From assembly GCF_017744155.1 (NCBI RefSeq), contig NZ_JAGHQT010000004.1:1-64000 (forward strand): DNA of 64,000 nucleotides. The letters are read 5' to 3'. This stretch comes from Endozoicomonas sp. G2_1. GTDB lineage: Bacteria > Pseudomonadota > Gammaproteobacteria > Enterobacterales > Alteromonadaceae. The notes under the pieces were generated by a model. That model was not told the origin of the DNA. It saw nothing but the letters and a program-made list of their open reading frames with translations, and searched no databases. The translations under genes were made by a program, and so were the position numbers. Shown here piece by piece: positions 53,467 to 63,465 of the stretch; the stretch's first letter is position 1, and the number at the start of each line of letters is the position of its first letter.

Positions 53467-54513
53467 ATGCGCGTTGCTGATTTTTCTTTTGACTTACCTG
53501 AACATTTAATTGCCCGTTATCCGAAAGCCGATCGAACGGCGAGTCGTTTAATGACCTTAAATGGCAATTCAGGCCAGATTGCGCATCAGCAGTTTACCGA
53601 TATTATTGATCAGCTTTCTGAAGGTGATTTATTAGTTTTTAACAACACCCGCGTTATTCCCGCGCGTATGTTCGGTCAAAAAGCCAGTGGCGGTAAGCTT
53701 GAAGTGTTGGTTGAGCGCATGCTCGATGAACGTCGATTACTCGCTCATATTCGCGCCAGTAAATCGCCAAAGCCGGGCACCGAAATCATCCTTGAAGGCA
53801 AAGTTAAAGCGACTATGGTGGCGCGTCATGACGCTTTGTTTGAACTCGAAGTACACAGTGATAAGCCAGTACTTGACGTTTTAGAAGAAATTGGCCACAT
53901 GCCATTGCCGCCTTATATCGACCGCCCAGATGAAGACAGCGATCGCGAGCGTTATCAAACCGTTTACAATGAAAAGCCGGGGGCGGTTGCCGCACCGACG
54001 GCAGGTCTACATTTCGACGATGAAATACTGGCAAAAATTAAAGCCAAGGGCGTTAATCTAGCATTTATTACCTTACACGTTGGTGCAGGGACCTTTCAGC
54101 CAGTTAGAGTTGAAGAGATTAGCGAGCACGTTATGCACGCTGAATACGCTGAGCTGTCGCCTGAAGTTGCAGAGCAAATTGCACAAACTAAAGCCAATGG
54201 CAATCGCGTTGTTGCGGTGGGTACCACCTCGATGCGCACCCTTGAAAGTGCAGCCAAAGCGGCGGCTGAACAAGGCGAGTTAATTGCACCGTTTTACCAA
54301 GACACTGACATTTTCATTACCCCCGGTTTCGACTTTAAGGTGGTTGACGCCTTGGTAACAAATTTTCACTTGTCTGAATCAACCCTGTTAATGTTAGTCA
54401 GTGCATTTGCTGGTTACGACAATATTATGACTGCATACCAACAAGCAGTTGAAAACGAATATCGCTTTTTCAGTTATGGCGATGCGATGTTCTTAACTAA
54501 GAAAACTACTTAG
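53467..54513 (+). CDS. queA: S-adenosylmethionine:tRNA ribosyltransferase-isomerase
   Basis: 348 aa. It has [66 protein letters not shown] and [18 protein letters not shown]. It moves the ribosyl part of SAM onto preQ1 in tRNA, the penultimate step of queuosine synthesis. It is followed by tgt, the enzyme that inserts preQ1, as in most gammaproteobacteria. Confidence 0.97.
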   Translation: MRVADFSFDLPEHLIARYPKADRTASRLMTLNGNSGQIAHQQFTDIIDQLSEGDLLVFNNTRVIPARMFGQKASGGKLEVLVERMLDERRLLAHIRASKSPKPGTEIILEGKVKATMVARHDALFELEVHSDKPVLDVLEEIGHMPLPPYIDRPDEDSDRERYQTVYNEKPGAVAAPTAGLHFDDEILAKIKAKGVNLAFITLHVGAGTFQPVRVEEISEHVMHAEYAELSPEVAEQIAQTKANGNRVVAVGTTSMRTLESAAKAAAEQGELIAPFYQDTDIFITPGFDFKVVDALVTNFHLSESTLLMLVSAFAGYDNIMTAYQQAVENEYRFFSYGDAMFLTKKTT

Positions 54514-54562
54514 TTAAAATAGATAAATTTTGTTTGTCAGGATAGTGTTACTGGCAAGGTAG

Positions 54563-55747
<1,185 letters not shown>

Positions 55748-55785
55748 AAACAACAGATTTTAGTGTTATTAATACAGGGGATATT

Positions 55786-56121
55786 ATGAGTTTATTTATT
55801 AGTCAAGCACATGCTGCCGCAGCACCAGCGCCTCAAGGTGGTGGTTTTGAAATGATCATTATGCTGTTGGTTTTCGGTTTAGTGTTTTACTTTATGATTT
55901 ACCGTCCACAAGCTAAGCGCGTAAAAGAGCACAAAAACCTAATGTCGCAATTGTCAAAAGGCGATGAGGTGTTAACCCAAGGTGGTGTGGTTGGCAAAAT
56001 CACTAAAGTTGCCGACGACAAAGACTTTATCGTAGTAAGCATTGCCGAAGGCACTGAAGTAACTGTTCAAAAAGGCGCAGTTTCAGCAGTATTGCCAAAA
56101 GGCACAATGAAGTCTTTATAA
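55786..56121 (+). CDS. yajC: Preprotein translocase subunit YajC
   Basis: 111 aa. One membrane helix (EMIIMLLVFGLVFYFMIYRP) is followed by a basic segment and a small beta domain (KGDEVLTQGGVVGKITKVAD). It binds SecDF as an accessory translocase subunit. A GGGGA motif lies 6 bp before ATG. A terminator-like hairpin separates it from secD. Confidence 0.95.
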   Translation: MSLFISQAHAAAAPAPQGGGFEMIIMLLVFGLVFYFMIYRPQAKRVKEHKNLMSQLSKGDEVLTQGGVVGKITKVADDKDFIVVSIAEGTEVTVQKGAVSAVLPKGTMKSL

Positions 56122-56128
56122 GTTTTGC

Positions 56129-56162
56129 AAATGGCTGCGTTTAACGCAGCCATTTTGTTTTT
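56129..56162 (+). terminator. Terminator/attenuator between yajC and secD
   Basis: AAATGGCTGCGTT-TAACGCAGCCATTT followed by TTGTTTTT. It is inside what is otherwise a conserved operon and only 31 bp before secD, so it may give yajC a higher transcript level than secDF. Confidence 0.75.
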
Positions 56163-56192
56163 CAGAGTATTGAATAAAACAGGATAGTCCTT

Positions 56193-58040
56193 GTGTTAAA
56201 CAAATATCCATTGTGGAAAACCCTGATGGTGATCATCATAGTTGCCATTGGCGCTTTGTATGCTTCACCTAACTTATACGGTGAAGATCCAGCCGTACAA
56301 ATTTCAGGTAAGCGCGGTGTTGAAGTAACCGCAGCAACACTTGATAAAGTGAAAGCTGAATTGAACCAAAAGCAAATTGGCTTCGCCAGTATTGCCCTTG
56401 AAAACGGCCAGCTATTGGCGCGTTTTGCCGATACTGAAAACCAATTAAAAGCCCGCGATATGCTAGACAGCGCCTTAGGCGATAACTACTCAGTGGCACT
56501 TAACTTAGTACCAGATACCCCTGAGTGGCTGGCAAGCTTAGGCGGCGTACCAATGAAATTGGGCTTAGATTTGAGCGGTGGTGTTAGCTTCTTGATGGAA
56601 GTTGATATGAACGCCGTTATCACTAAAGCACAAACGGAAGCGGTTAGTGATTTTCGCAGTCAATTACGCCAAGAAAAAATCCGTTACCGCAGCGTTAAAA
56701 AAGCCGGCGATAGCGTCGCTATTCAATTGCGCAACGAGGAAGACCTGAGCAAGGCTGACTCATTTTTAAAGCGCACCTATCGCGATTTCTTATTTGTTGA
56801 TGACAGCAGTACTTTAACTATTACTGCGATGATGACTGAAGAAAAACTCAAAGAAACCCGCGAGTATGCACTTCAGCAAAACATTACTATTATTCGCAAT
56901 CGTGTTAACGAGTTAGGTGTTGCTGAACCATTGGTACAACGCCAAGGGCAAAAACACATTGTCATTGAATTGCCGGGTGTTCAAGACACGGCAAAAGCGA
57001 AAGAAATCCTCAACGCGACCGCAACCATTGAGTTTAGAATGGTTGACCAAGAAGGCGATTTAAACAATGCCTTGAACGGTCGAGTGCCAGCGAGTTCACA
57101 ATTGCTCTACGATCGCGATGGTCGTCCATCACTGCTGAAAAAGCGCATTATGCTCACCGGTGACCATATTGTTGACGCCAACTCTGGTTTTGACGAAAAC
57201 GGTCGCTCTCAGGTTAACATCACTCTTGATTCGCCGGGTGGCAGCAAGTTCTCTAACGCCACCAAAAACAACATTGGTAAGCCAATGGCAACGGTATTTA
57301 TCGAGTACAAAGCAACCGATAGAAAAAATGCCGAAGGCAATACCATTTTTGAGAAAAAAGAAGAGATTATTTCAATCGCAACTATTCAGGCGCGTTTGGG
57401 CAAAAACTTCCGTATTACAGGCTCTGGTTCTCCATCAGAAGCTCACAACTTGGCGTTATTACTACGCGCTGGTGCGCTCATTGCGCCAATTCAAATTGTT
57501 GAAGAGCGCACCGTAGGTCCATCGTTGGGTAAAGAAAACATCGAGTTAGGTTTTACCGCAATTATGGCCGGTTTCGCCTTAGTATTCTTGTTTATGATGT
57601 TTTGGTATCGTGCCTTTGGCATCGTGGCAAACTTGGCACTAGGCGCTAACTTGGTACTGATTGTCGGTGTTATGTCATTAATTCCAGGGGCAACGTTAAC
57701 CTTGCCGGGTATGGCGGGTATCGTATTAACCGTTGGTATGGCAGTAGATGCTAACGTGCTAATTTTTGAACGTATTCGCGAAGAATTGCGCAGTGGTAAA
57801 ACAGTACAGCAATCAATTCATCACGGTTACGATTCAGCATTCTCAACTATTTTAGATGCCAATATTACTACTTTGATTGCGGCGTTAATTTTATTTGCTG
57901 TAGGTACTGGCCCAATTAAAGGTTTTGCCGTGACCCTATCTATCGGTATTGTCACCTCAATGTTTACCTCTATTGTTGGTACACGTGCGATTGTTAATGC
58001 AGTTTGGGGCGGTAAACGCCTTGATAAACTTCCAATATAG
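56193..58040 (+). CDS. secD: Protein translocase subunit SecD
   Basis: 615 aa, RND family. It has an N-terminal membrane helix, a large periplasmic P1 region (starting near [16 protein letters not shown]) and five C-terminal helices ([13 protein letters not shown].., [34 protein letters not shown], with the conserved Asp in MAVDANV). It uses the proton or sodium gradient to complete protein export. It starts with GTG at 56193 ([10 protein letters not shown]). The secF start is 12 bp after its stop. Confidence 0.96.
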   Translation: MLNKYPLWKTLMVIIIVAIGALYASPNLYGEDPAVQISGKRGVEVTAATLDKVKAELNQKQIGFASIALENGQLLARFADTENQLKARDMLDSALGDNYSVALNLVPDTPEWLASLGGVPMKLGLDLSGGVSFLMEVDMNAVITKAQTEAVSDFRSQLRQEKIRYRSVKKAGDSVAIQLRNEEDLSKADSFLKRTYRDFLFVDDSSTLTITAMMTEEKLKETREYALQQNITIIRNRVNELGVAEPLVQRQGQKHIVIELPGVQDTAKAKEILNATATIEFRMVDQEGDLNNALNGRVPASSQLLYDRDGRPSLLKKRIMLTGDHIVDANSGFDENGRSQVNITLDSPGGSKFSNATKNNIGKPMATVFIEYKATDRKNAEGNTIFEKKEEIISIATIQARLGKNFRITGSGSPSEAHNLALLLRAGALIAPIQIVEERTVGPSLGKENIELGFTAIMAGFALVFLFMMFWYRAFGIVANLALGANLVLIVGVMSLIPGATLTLPGMAGIVLTVGMAVDANVLIFERIREELRSGKTVQQSIHHGYDSAFSTILDANITTLIAALILFAVGTGPIKGFAVTLSIGIVTSMFTSIVGTRAIVNAVWGGKRLDKLPI

Positions 58041-58052
58041 GTGATTGTCACT

Positions 58053-59000
58053 ATGCAAATTTTAAAATTAAAAGAAACAGTCACTTTTATGGGCTACCGC
58101 AAGGTTGCCATGGTGTTTAGTATCTTGTTGATGCTAGCGTCAGTTGCCTCACTTGCGATTAACAAACTCAATTTTGGTTTAGACTTTACCGGTGGTGTTA
58201 AGGTTGAAGTTGGCTTTGAACAAGCGGCTGATTTAACTAAGGTGAGAGCGGTACTAGATAGCAACGGCTACGACGATGCTATTGTTCAACTATTTGGTAC
58301 GAGTCGCGACGTTGTTATTCGCTTAGCACAGCGTCCAGACGTAAAAGCTGAGTTATTGGGTAACAATATTGTTGATGCCCTCAAAGACGGTATGGGCGTA
58401 AGCGTTGATATGCGTCGTATCGAGTTTGTTGGTGCTAGTGTTGGTGAAGAGCTGACCGAGCAGGGCGGCTTAGCGATGTTAACGGCGCTCATTTGTATCT
58501 TGGTATACGTTGCTTTTCGCTTTGAATGGCGTTTCGCGCTTGGTTCTGTATTCGCGTTATTCCACGACGTTTTGCTAACCCTAGGTTTGTTCTCTGTATT
58601 GGGATTAGAGTTCGACCTAACGGTTTTAGCGGCGGTACTAGCGGTAATCGGTTACTCGCTTAACGATACTATCGTGGTTTCTGACCGTATTCGTGAGAAC
58701 TTCCGCAAAGTTCGCGAAGGTGGTCCGGAAGAAATCATCAATATCTCGTTAACGCAAACCTTAAGCCGTACCTTTATTACCTCAATTACTACTTTGTTAG
58801 TATTGTTGGCCTTGTTTTTTAAAGGTGGTGCTCTAATTCACGGTTTCGCAACAGCCTTGCTATTTGGTGTTTTTATCGGTACTTACTCATCAATTTACGT
58901 GGCTAGCTCAATTGCCTTAGCCTTGGGTATTTCGAAAGAAGATTTGATCCCAGAAGTGATTGAAAAAGAAGGTGCTGACCAAGAGCAAATGATGCCATAG
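58053..59000 (+). CDS. secF: Protein translocase subunit SecF
   Basis: 315 aa from ATG 58053. It has the first helix VAMVFSILLMLASVASLAIN, the signature NFGLDFTGGVKVEV, FVGASVGEEL, and five C-terminal helices with YSLNDTIVVSDRIREN. It pairs with SecD. An in-frame GTG at 58041 exists, but AGGTGA 8 bp before the ATG decides for 58053. A terminator follows. Confidence 0.95.
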   Translation: MQILKLKETVTFMGYRKVAMVFSILLMLASVASLAINKLNFGLDFTGGVKVEVGFEQAADLTKVRAVLDSNGYDDAIVQLFGTSRDVVIRLAQRPDVKAELLGNNIVDALKDGMGVSVDMRRIEFVGASVGEELTEQGGLAMLTALICILVYVAFRFEWRFALGSVFALFHDVLLTLGLFSVLGLEFDLTVLAAVLAVIGYSLNDTIVVSDRIRENFRKVREGGPEEIINISLTQTLSRTFITSITTLLVLLALFFKGGALIHGFATALLFGVFIGTYSSIYVASSIALALGISKEDLIPEVIEKEGADQEQMMP

Positions 59001-59027
59001 ACTATTGGTGTGAAGTTATTTGGTTAC

Positions 59028-59056
59028 AAAAGGCTAGCGTTTTCGCTGGCCTTTTT
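59028..59056 (+). terminator. Terminator of secDF
   Basis: AAAAGGC(T)AGCG-TTTT-CGCT(G)GCCTTTTT, a 12-bp stem with one G-T pair and a T-run, 27 bp after the stop. Confidence 0.85.
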
Positions 59057-59070
59057 CTTTATGGCCTTGT

Positions 59071-59350
59071 TATACCCAAGCTACCTCAAGATGTTTGTTC
59101 AGTTGGAATTAAAAGCGATTTAGGTAAGGCATTGATTGCAAAGAATGGTTATTCCCTTGTTAAAATCAATAACGCCGTATAAATCGCTTTTAAACCAACC
59201 CACTTTTTGTTTATAGATAGGGCGCTTCACAGGAACTTACTCTCAGCGTTGCAGCTAATTGAAAGGGAATGACCATTCCTGCTAGCTGCGCCTTGATATT
59301 AAGTCCCTGTGAAAGCGCTGAACTGTGTATTTTGAGGTAGTTTGGGTATA
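59071..59350. mobile_element. 280-bp foldback element with terminal inverted repeats (MITE-like)
   Basis: The left end TATACCCAAGCTACCTCAA and the right end (reverse complement) TATACCCAAACTACCTCAA match at 18 of 19 positions. Internal nested repeats also pair: AAAAGCGATTTA with TAAATCGCTTTT, GAATGGTTATTCCCTT with AAGGGAATGACCATTC, and GCGCTTCACAGG with CCTGTGAAAGCGC. It has no coding frame. Similar TATACCCAA..TTGGGTATA ends are, from memory, frequent in Vibrio, Pseudoalteromonas and Colwellia intergenic DNA; copy number here cannot be checked. It fills the secF-ydbH gap. Confidence 0.75.
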
Positions 59351-59401
59351 TGATTATGCGGGTAATGGTTTCAAGCAATTAACGCTAAGGAAGTTAAGCG
59401 A

Positions 59402-62395
59402 GTGGCAATAGTCATTAAACGCGTAATCTATATGTTGGCTGCTGGGCTCTTGATAATGCTAGCAGTCGCACTAACTGTTTATGGTTTTAAGGAGAGGTTA
59501 GCGGTTTATCTTGTTAACCAGCAGCTCAGCGAGTTTAGTCAAGCCAACAATAGTGCTCAAAATGACTCGACAAAGTTGTCACTAGACTGCCTTAGTTTTG
59601 ATATCAAGCTGTTTAAAGAATCGAATAATAACGCTGCCAAACCCAATCAGACCAGTCTTGAGATCGCGCGAATTTGTTTAACACTCAACAATGCAAGCGT
59701 TACGCTAAACAATATTGAACTGGTCTGGCAGCACAGTGATTTTTCATTAAACAAATTCGGTGATAAGCAATACTGGCTTGCCAACCTTAAACGTTTGACG
59801 GTAGAGCAGATTCAGGTAATTGGTACGCTGGTTACTGATGCTAATAGCCAACAGTCACATGTTCCGTGGACATACCAGCAATTTATTGAAAGCATAGAAA
59901 CATCGGTAGCTGACATACACAGCCATGTTGAGCAACTTTCACAATTGACATTAGTCGATGTAAAGCAGGTGCGCTTTCAACCTCAACGAGATCTCGCTAA
60001 AGTCGTTTATTTGGCGGAGGTTAAATACGCTAAACAGCCGTTATCAAATAGCTCAGGGCATTCTATTAGTTCAGGACTGTCTACTAGCTCAGGGCTGTCT
60101 ATTGGATCAGGGCTGCTAACAGTGAGTGTTAGTCGAGCGCACACCGAGCAAAGTGAGTTACTCTCAACTAAAATTGTGCTGTCACCAGATTTTTTAGCGG
60201 GTGACTTTACCTTGAATTTAGCCGAGCTAAAAACGGCTACAACTTCCTTGTTTCAGCAGTCTCATTGGCAACAGCTGGCTAACAACGCTGACTTAAACGG
60301 TACGTTTAGTGGTCATTTTAGCTGGCCCTTACTAAGTCAAAAGCTAAGTATTACTGACTTAACCACTAGGCTCGATTTACAAAATACTAAGCTTGAACTC
60401 GCGCCAGCGTTTTTTACTGAATTAGCTAAGTTGATGACATTTGATGCTAGTTCGATATCTGAGTTCTCCAAGACAGAATTAGCGCAAGCGTTTAGCTTGT
60501 CGGCAGATATCAGCTTAAAAGCTGTTTTGGCGGAGGATGGCGTTAGCATTGGTTTTGGCACAGGTGATTTTGTTGAGGGCAATTTTACCAATCAGATCAG
60601 GCTTGATCTGCCAGCCAGTTGGCGACAACAAAAGCCAGAATCGTCAGAGCTATTAGACCCGTCACAACCAACAGAAAAAACAAGCCTTCAAGATCTTGTC
60701 GTTTTTACTGAGGCTAACCAGATCACAAACCTATCCTTAGCATTGAACCAGGATGGTAAAATTACTTGGCAGCCAAATAGCATTATTGGCACCTTTGATA
60801 CGTTTGAATTAGCCGATGTTCAGTTAGCGTTAGGGCAACAAAGCGAAAGTGTCAAAGCTAGTAGCCAAGTGCTTAGCGCCAATGTTACTGAGCTCAGCTA
60901 TCAAGCCCAAACGGCTAATGCGAACAGTCAGCTTAACAGCAAGTTGACAATCAACGGTGCGGTTGTTGTGCCTAAGCTGTTAGAGCTGAGCCAAGCGCCA
61001 ATTGAATTCAATTTAGTGAGCCAGTTAGCGCTAACCGAAGAGTTATTGACCTTAGATTTTAGCGAGGGCAGTAAACTAGCGCTGTTATCGCTATCTGTTC
61101 CAGAGTTGGCGACAGTACAAAGCGTCGAGCAAGCTGTTGAGGGGCAAGTTACGTTAAACTTGTCGGCACTGGCGAGTTCAACCGATTATCTTCCGGAATT
61201 AAATCTTAAACTGTTAACGTCAATAAGCGATGTTCAAATCAGCGCTAAAGCTAGTGAGAGCAAAGCATCTGATATTGGTGTTAATTTGGCTAATGCGCGG
61301 CTAGAAAGCTCTGTTAAAGTTGATTTAAACCAAGCGCTTGATGTTCAGGCTCAGTTCAGTTTAGCTGAGTTAGACTTAGCACAAGTTGAGATAACCGGTG
61401 ACTATTTAACGCCAAGTTTTGTTGTTCAGCAGTCGTCGATAGCCTTGGTTGATTTGCTAGATAAGTTAAGTTTGTCATTGCCCGAGGAAGTAACGCCTGA
61501 CTTGGTTGAAGGACAGTTGTCATATTACTTAACTGGTCAGGTAAAAAGCTGGCAACAATTATTGGATAGTGACATGAATGGTCATTTTGCTATTGAGCAG
61601 CTGACCGGGCGAGTGAAAAAGTACTGGTTGGAAGGCTTAGATTACCAACAAGGTTTTAGTTGGCACAATCAAGTGTTGCGAAGCGATACTTATGTCAATA
61701 AAAGCACCAATAAAACTGCCAATCAAAACGGCCTATTGTCGATTGATTTAGTTGATGTTGGTGTTGAACTAAAAGCGTTATCACTACAGCCTGACGTTGT
61801 CTTTATGTTCCAACAGCAGCGCTGGCAAGGTAAGCTGTCGGTTATTACCGGACAGGCATTTAATGGCGAATTTAGCATTGATGAGCTTGAATGGCCAATA
61901 GCACAAGAACAAACCTTAGCCCTGAGTTTTGACGGCTTTGATTTAAGTGAACTAATAGCGCTAGAAAACCAACAAGGGATTAATGTTACTGGCCAAGTAT
62001 CTGGCCAAGTACCGCTTTATGTTGCCGAAAAAGAGGGCAAGCTTGAGTTAAGTATTAGCGATGGCAATTTATTCAATATTACCAATGGTTTGATCCAAAT
62101 TAAGGACAATCCGGCGGTAGAGCAATTTAAATTGAATTATCAACAATTGGCGATAGCCTTTGAGGCGCTTGAAAATTTGCACTACAACCAGCTCTCGGCA
62201 CAAGTTAATATGGACAGCCAGGGGCAAATGTTATTGGCAACTTCAATAAAGGGGCGAAATCCTGATCTCGATAATGAGGTCAATTTGAACTTAAATTTAG
62301 ATTACGACTTACTGGGTTTACTTGAGTCGTTGCAGATTCCAGAGCAATTGGAACAGCGTATTAGCGATAGGCTGAGCAATGCCAAAGTTAATTAA
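59402..62395 (+). CDS. ydbH: YdbH family envelope protein (AsmA-like)
   Basis: 997 aa, larger than E. coli YdbH (879). One N-terminal membrane helix (VIYMLAAGLLIMLAVALTVY) is followed by a long beta-rich periplasmic region with the C-terminal YdbH part (GQVPLYVAEKEGKLELSISD then GNLFNITNGLIQI). YdbH belongs to the AsmA-like proteins that bridge the periplasm and move phospholipid to the outer membrane. The start is GTG at 59402 with AAGGAAG 10 bp upstream. At about residues 217-240 a Ser/Gly repeat encoded by four 18-bp units is inserted. It is the first gene of ydbH-ynbE-ydbL. Confidence 0.88.
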   Translation: MAIVIKRVIYMLAAGLLIMLAVALTVYGFKERLAVYLVNQQLSEFSQANNSAQNDSTKLSLDCLSFDIKLFKESNNNAAKPNQTSLEIARICLTLNNASVTLNNIELVWQHSDFSLNKFGDKQYWLANLKRLTVEQIQVIGTLVTDANSQQSHVPWTYQQFIESIETSVADIHSHVEQLSQLTLVDVKQVRFQPQRDLAKVVYLAEVKYAKQPLSNSSGHSISSGLSTSSGLSIGSGLLTVSVSRAHTEQSELLSTKIVLSPDFLAGDFTLNLAELKTATTSLFQQSHWQQLANNADLNGTFSGHFSWPLLSQKLSITDLTTRLDLQNTKLELAPAFFTELAKLMTFDASSISEFSKTELAQAFSLSADISLKAVLAEDGVSIGFGTGDFVEGNFTNQIRLDLPASWRQQKPESSELLDPSQPTEKTSLQDLVVFTEANQITNLSLALNQDGKITWQPNSIIGTFDTFELADVQLALGQQSESVKASSQVLSANVTELSYQAQTANANSQLNSKLTINGAVVVPKLLELSQAPIEFNLVSQLALTEELLTLDFSEGSKLALLSLSVPELATVQSVEQAVEGQVTLNLSALASSTDYLPELNLKLLTSISDVQISAKASESKASDIGVNLANARLESSVKVDLNQALDVQAQFSLAELDLAQVEITGDYLTPSFVVQQSSIALVDLLDKLSLSLPEEVTPDLVEGQLSYYLTGQVKSWQQLLDSDMNGHFAIEQLTGRVKKYWLEGLDYQQGFSWHNQVLRSDTYVNKSTNKTANQNGLLSIDLVDVGVELKALSLQPDVVFMFQQQRWQGKLSVITGQAFNGEFSIDELEWPIAQEQTLALSFDGFDLSELIALENQQGINVTGQVSGQVPLYVAEKEGKLELSISDGNLFNITNGLIQIKDNPAVEQFKLNYQQLAIAFEALENLHYNQLSAQVNMDSQGQMLLATSIKGRNPDLDNEVNLNLNLDYDLLGLLESLQIPEQLEQRISDRLSNAKVN
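60050..60121 (+). repeat. Four 18-bp tandem repeats inside ydbH
   Basis: AGCTCAGGGCATTCTATT, AGTTCAGGACTGTCTACT, AGCTCAGGGCTGTCTATT and GGATCAGGGCTGCTAACA run in series and in frame, encoding S-SG-(H/L)-S-(I/T) units. They keep the reading frame whatever their number, so strains may differ in copy number. Confidence 0.8.
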
Positions 62396-62433
62396 GATTA
62401 TTTCTTAAGATTATGTAATACAAAGGAAACGTT

Positions 62434-62616
62434 ATGAAAAAAGTAATAATAGCAATGAGTTGTTTACTGCTATTTGCCGGCTGCTCTCACAAAATTGAAG
62501 TAGCAGCTAAAGAGCCTATTACCATCAATTTAAACTTGAAGATTGATCATGAAATTCGAGTGAAAGTTGATAAAGAGCTCGACGACATATTTAGCGAAGA
62601 CAGCGATATTTTTTAA
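62434..62616 (+). CDS. ynbE: YnbE family lipoprotein
   Basis: 60 aa. The lipobox LLFAGC (Cys18) follows MKKVIIAMSCLLLFAG, then HKIEVAAKEPITINLNLKID, HEIRVKVDKELDD, the YnbE signature. In E. coli YnbE is an outer-membrane lipoprotein that continues the hydrophobic groove of YdbH across the periplasm. The site AAAGGAAAC precedes ATG. It sits between ydbH and ydbL. Confidence 0.93.
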   Translation: MKKVIIAMSCLLLFAGCSHKIEVAAKEPITINLNLKIDHEIRVKVDKELDDIFSEDSDIF

Positions 62617-62637
62617 CATTTAGGGTGAAAGGAACAA

Positions 62638-62985
62638 ATGATGTTAAGTCTAATGAAAAAGTTATCAGTACAAGTATCAGCAATTATTACCGTGTTTCTG
62701 CTAGCGTTACCGGCCTATGCCGTATCGTTGCAAGATGCTAAGCAGAAAGGTTTGGTCGGTGAACAAACTAACGGTTATTTAGGTGCAGTGGTTAAACGCG
62801 CGGACGTTAGCACTTTAGTCGCTGATGTTAATGGCAAGCGCAAGCAAGCGTATGCAAGGTTAGCAAAAAAGAACAAACTCACTTTAGAGCAGGTTGCCAA
62901 ACTGGCTGGTGAAAAAGCGATTAAAAAGACCCGCTCAGGTCACTTTATTCAAGATGGCAGTGGTAATTGGGTCAAGAAAAAATAA
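62638..62985 (+). CDS. ydbL: YdbL family DUF1318 protein
   Basis: 115 aa. A signal peptide (VSAIITVFLLALPAYAVS) is followed by the DUF1318 pattern LQDAKQKGLVGEQTNGYLGA, LVADVNGKRKQAYARLAKKN and a C-terminal QDGSGNWVKK. YdbL is a periplasmic chaperone-like modulator of YdbH-YnbE bridging. Two adjacent ATG codons (62638, 62641) are possible; the GGA at 62631 fits the second slightly better. Confidence 0.92.
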   Translation: MMLSLMKKLSVQVSAIITVFLLALPAYAVSLQDAKQKGLVGEQTNGYLGAVVKRADVSTLVADVNGKRKQAYARLAKKNKLTLEQVAKLAGEKAIKKTRSGHFIQDGSGNWVKKK

Positions 62986-63032
62986 TTTATCGACCAACTT
63001 GTTTAAGTCATAAATGGCTTATCTTGCCGAGT

Positions 63033-63059
63033 AAAAAAGCCAGCATTGCTGGCTTTTTC
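63033..63059 (+). terminator. Terminator of ydbH-ynbE-ydbL
   Basis: AAAAAGCCAGC-ATT-GCTGGCTTTTT, a perfect 11-bp stem with T-run. Confidence 0.9.
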
Positions 63060-63465
63060 AATTAAATCAAACGCTTGTTTGAATTATCCGGCTACTCTAT
63101 TTATGCTCAAACATCGTAAACTTATTTGATATCTATCCGTTTTTTATTCTTTCATTTAACCTCGTTTTCGATGTTAAAGCGTCTTGGCACAGTGCTCTGC
63201 TAACTTGAGTGACAAGGTAAAGTAGGCGTTATCAAGCCAAAACAAATTTTGATTCGCTGCCGCTCAATTATTCAATAAAATAAAGATTTTCCTTCCCTCA
63301 AAAACATAATTTATTGCTCGCTTTTACTATTTTAATAGTTTTATTTCCATATAAGTCAATGAAATAAAATAGTTTTTGTTTGCTTTTTGCGTCCTCACAT
63401 TTGACTCACAATTGGTTGTTAGTATAACTCCGCAGGATGTATTACCGATGTGTGGAGAGTAAAAT
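63060..63465. other. Intergenic region before the secreted protein gene
   Basis: About 400 bp, AT-rich (AATAAAATAAAGA, AAATAAAATAG). Apart from the promoter at 63401-63428 I see no gene or strong repeat. Confidence 0.5.
63401..63428 (+). promoter_or_regulatory. Sigma-70 promoter of the secreted protein gene
   Basis: TTGACT (63401-63406) and TATAAC (63423-63428) are 16 bp apart, each differing from consensus by one or two bases, 38 bp before the start codon. Confidence 0.65.
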
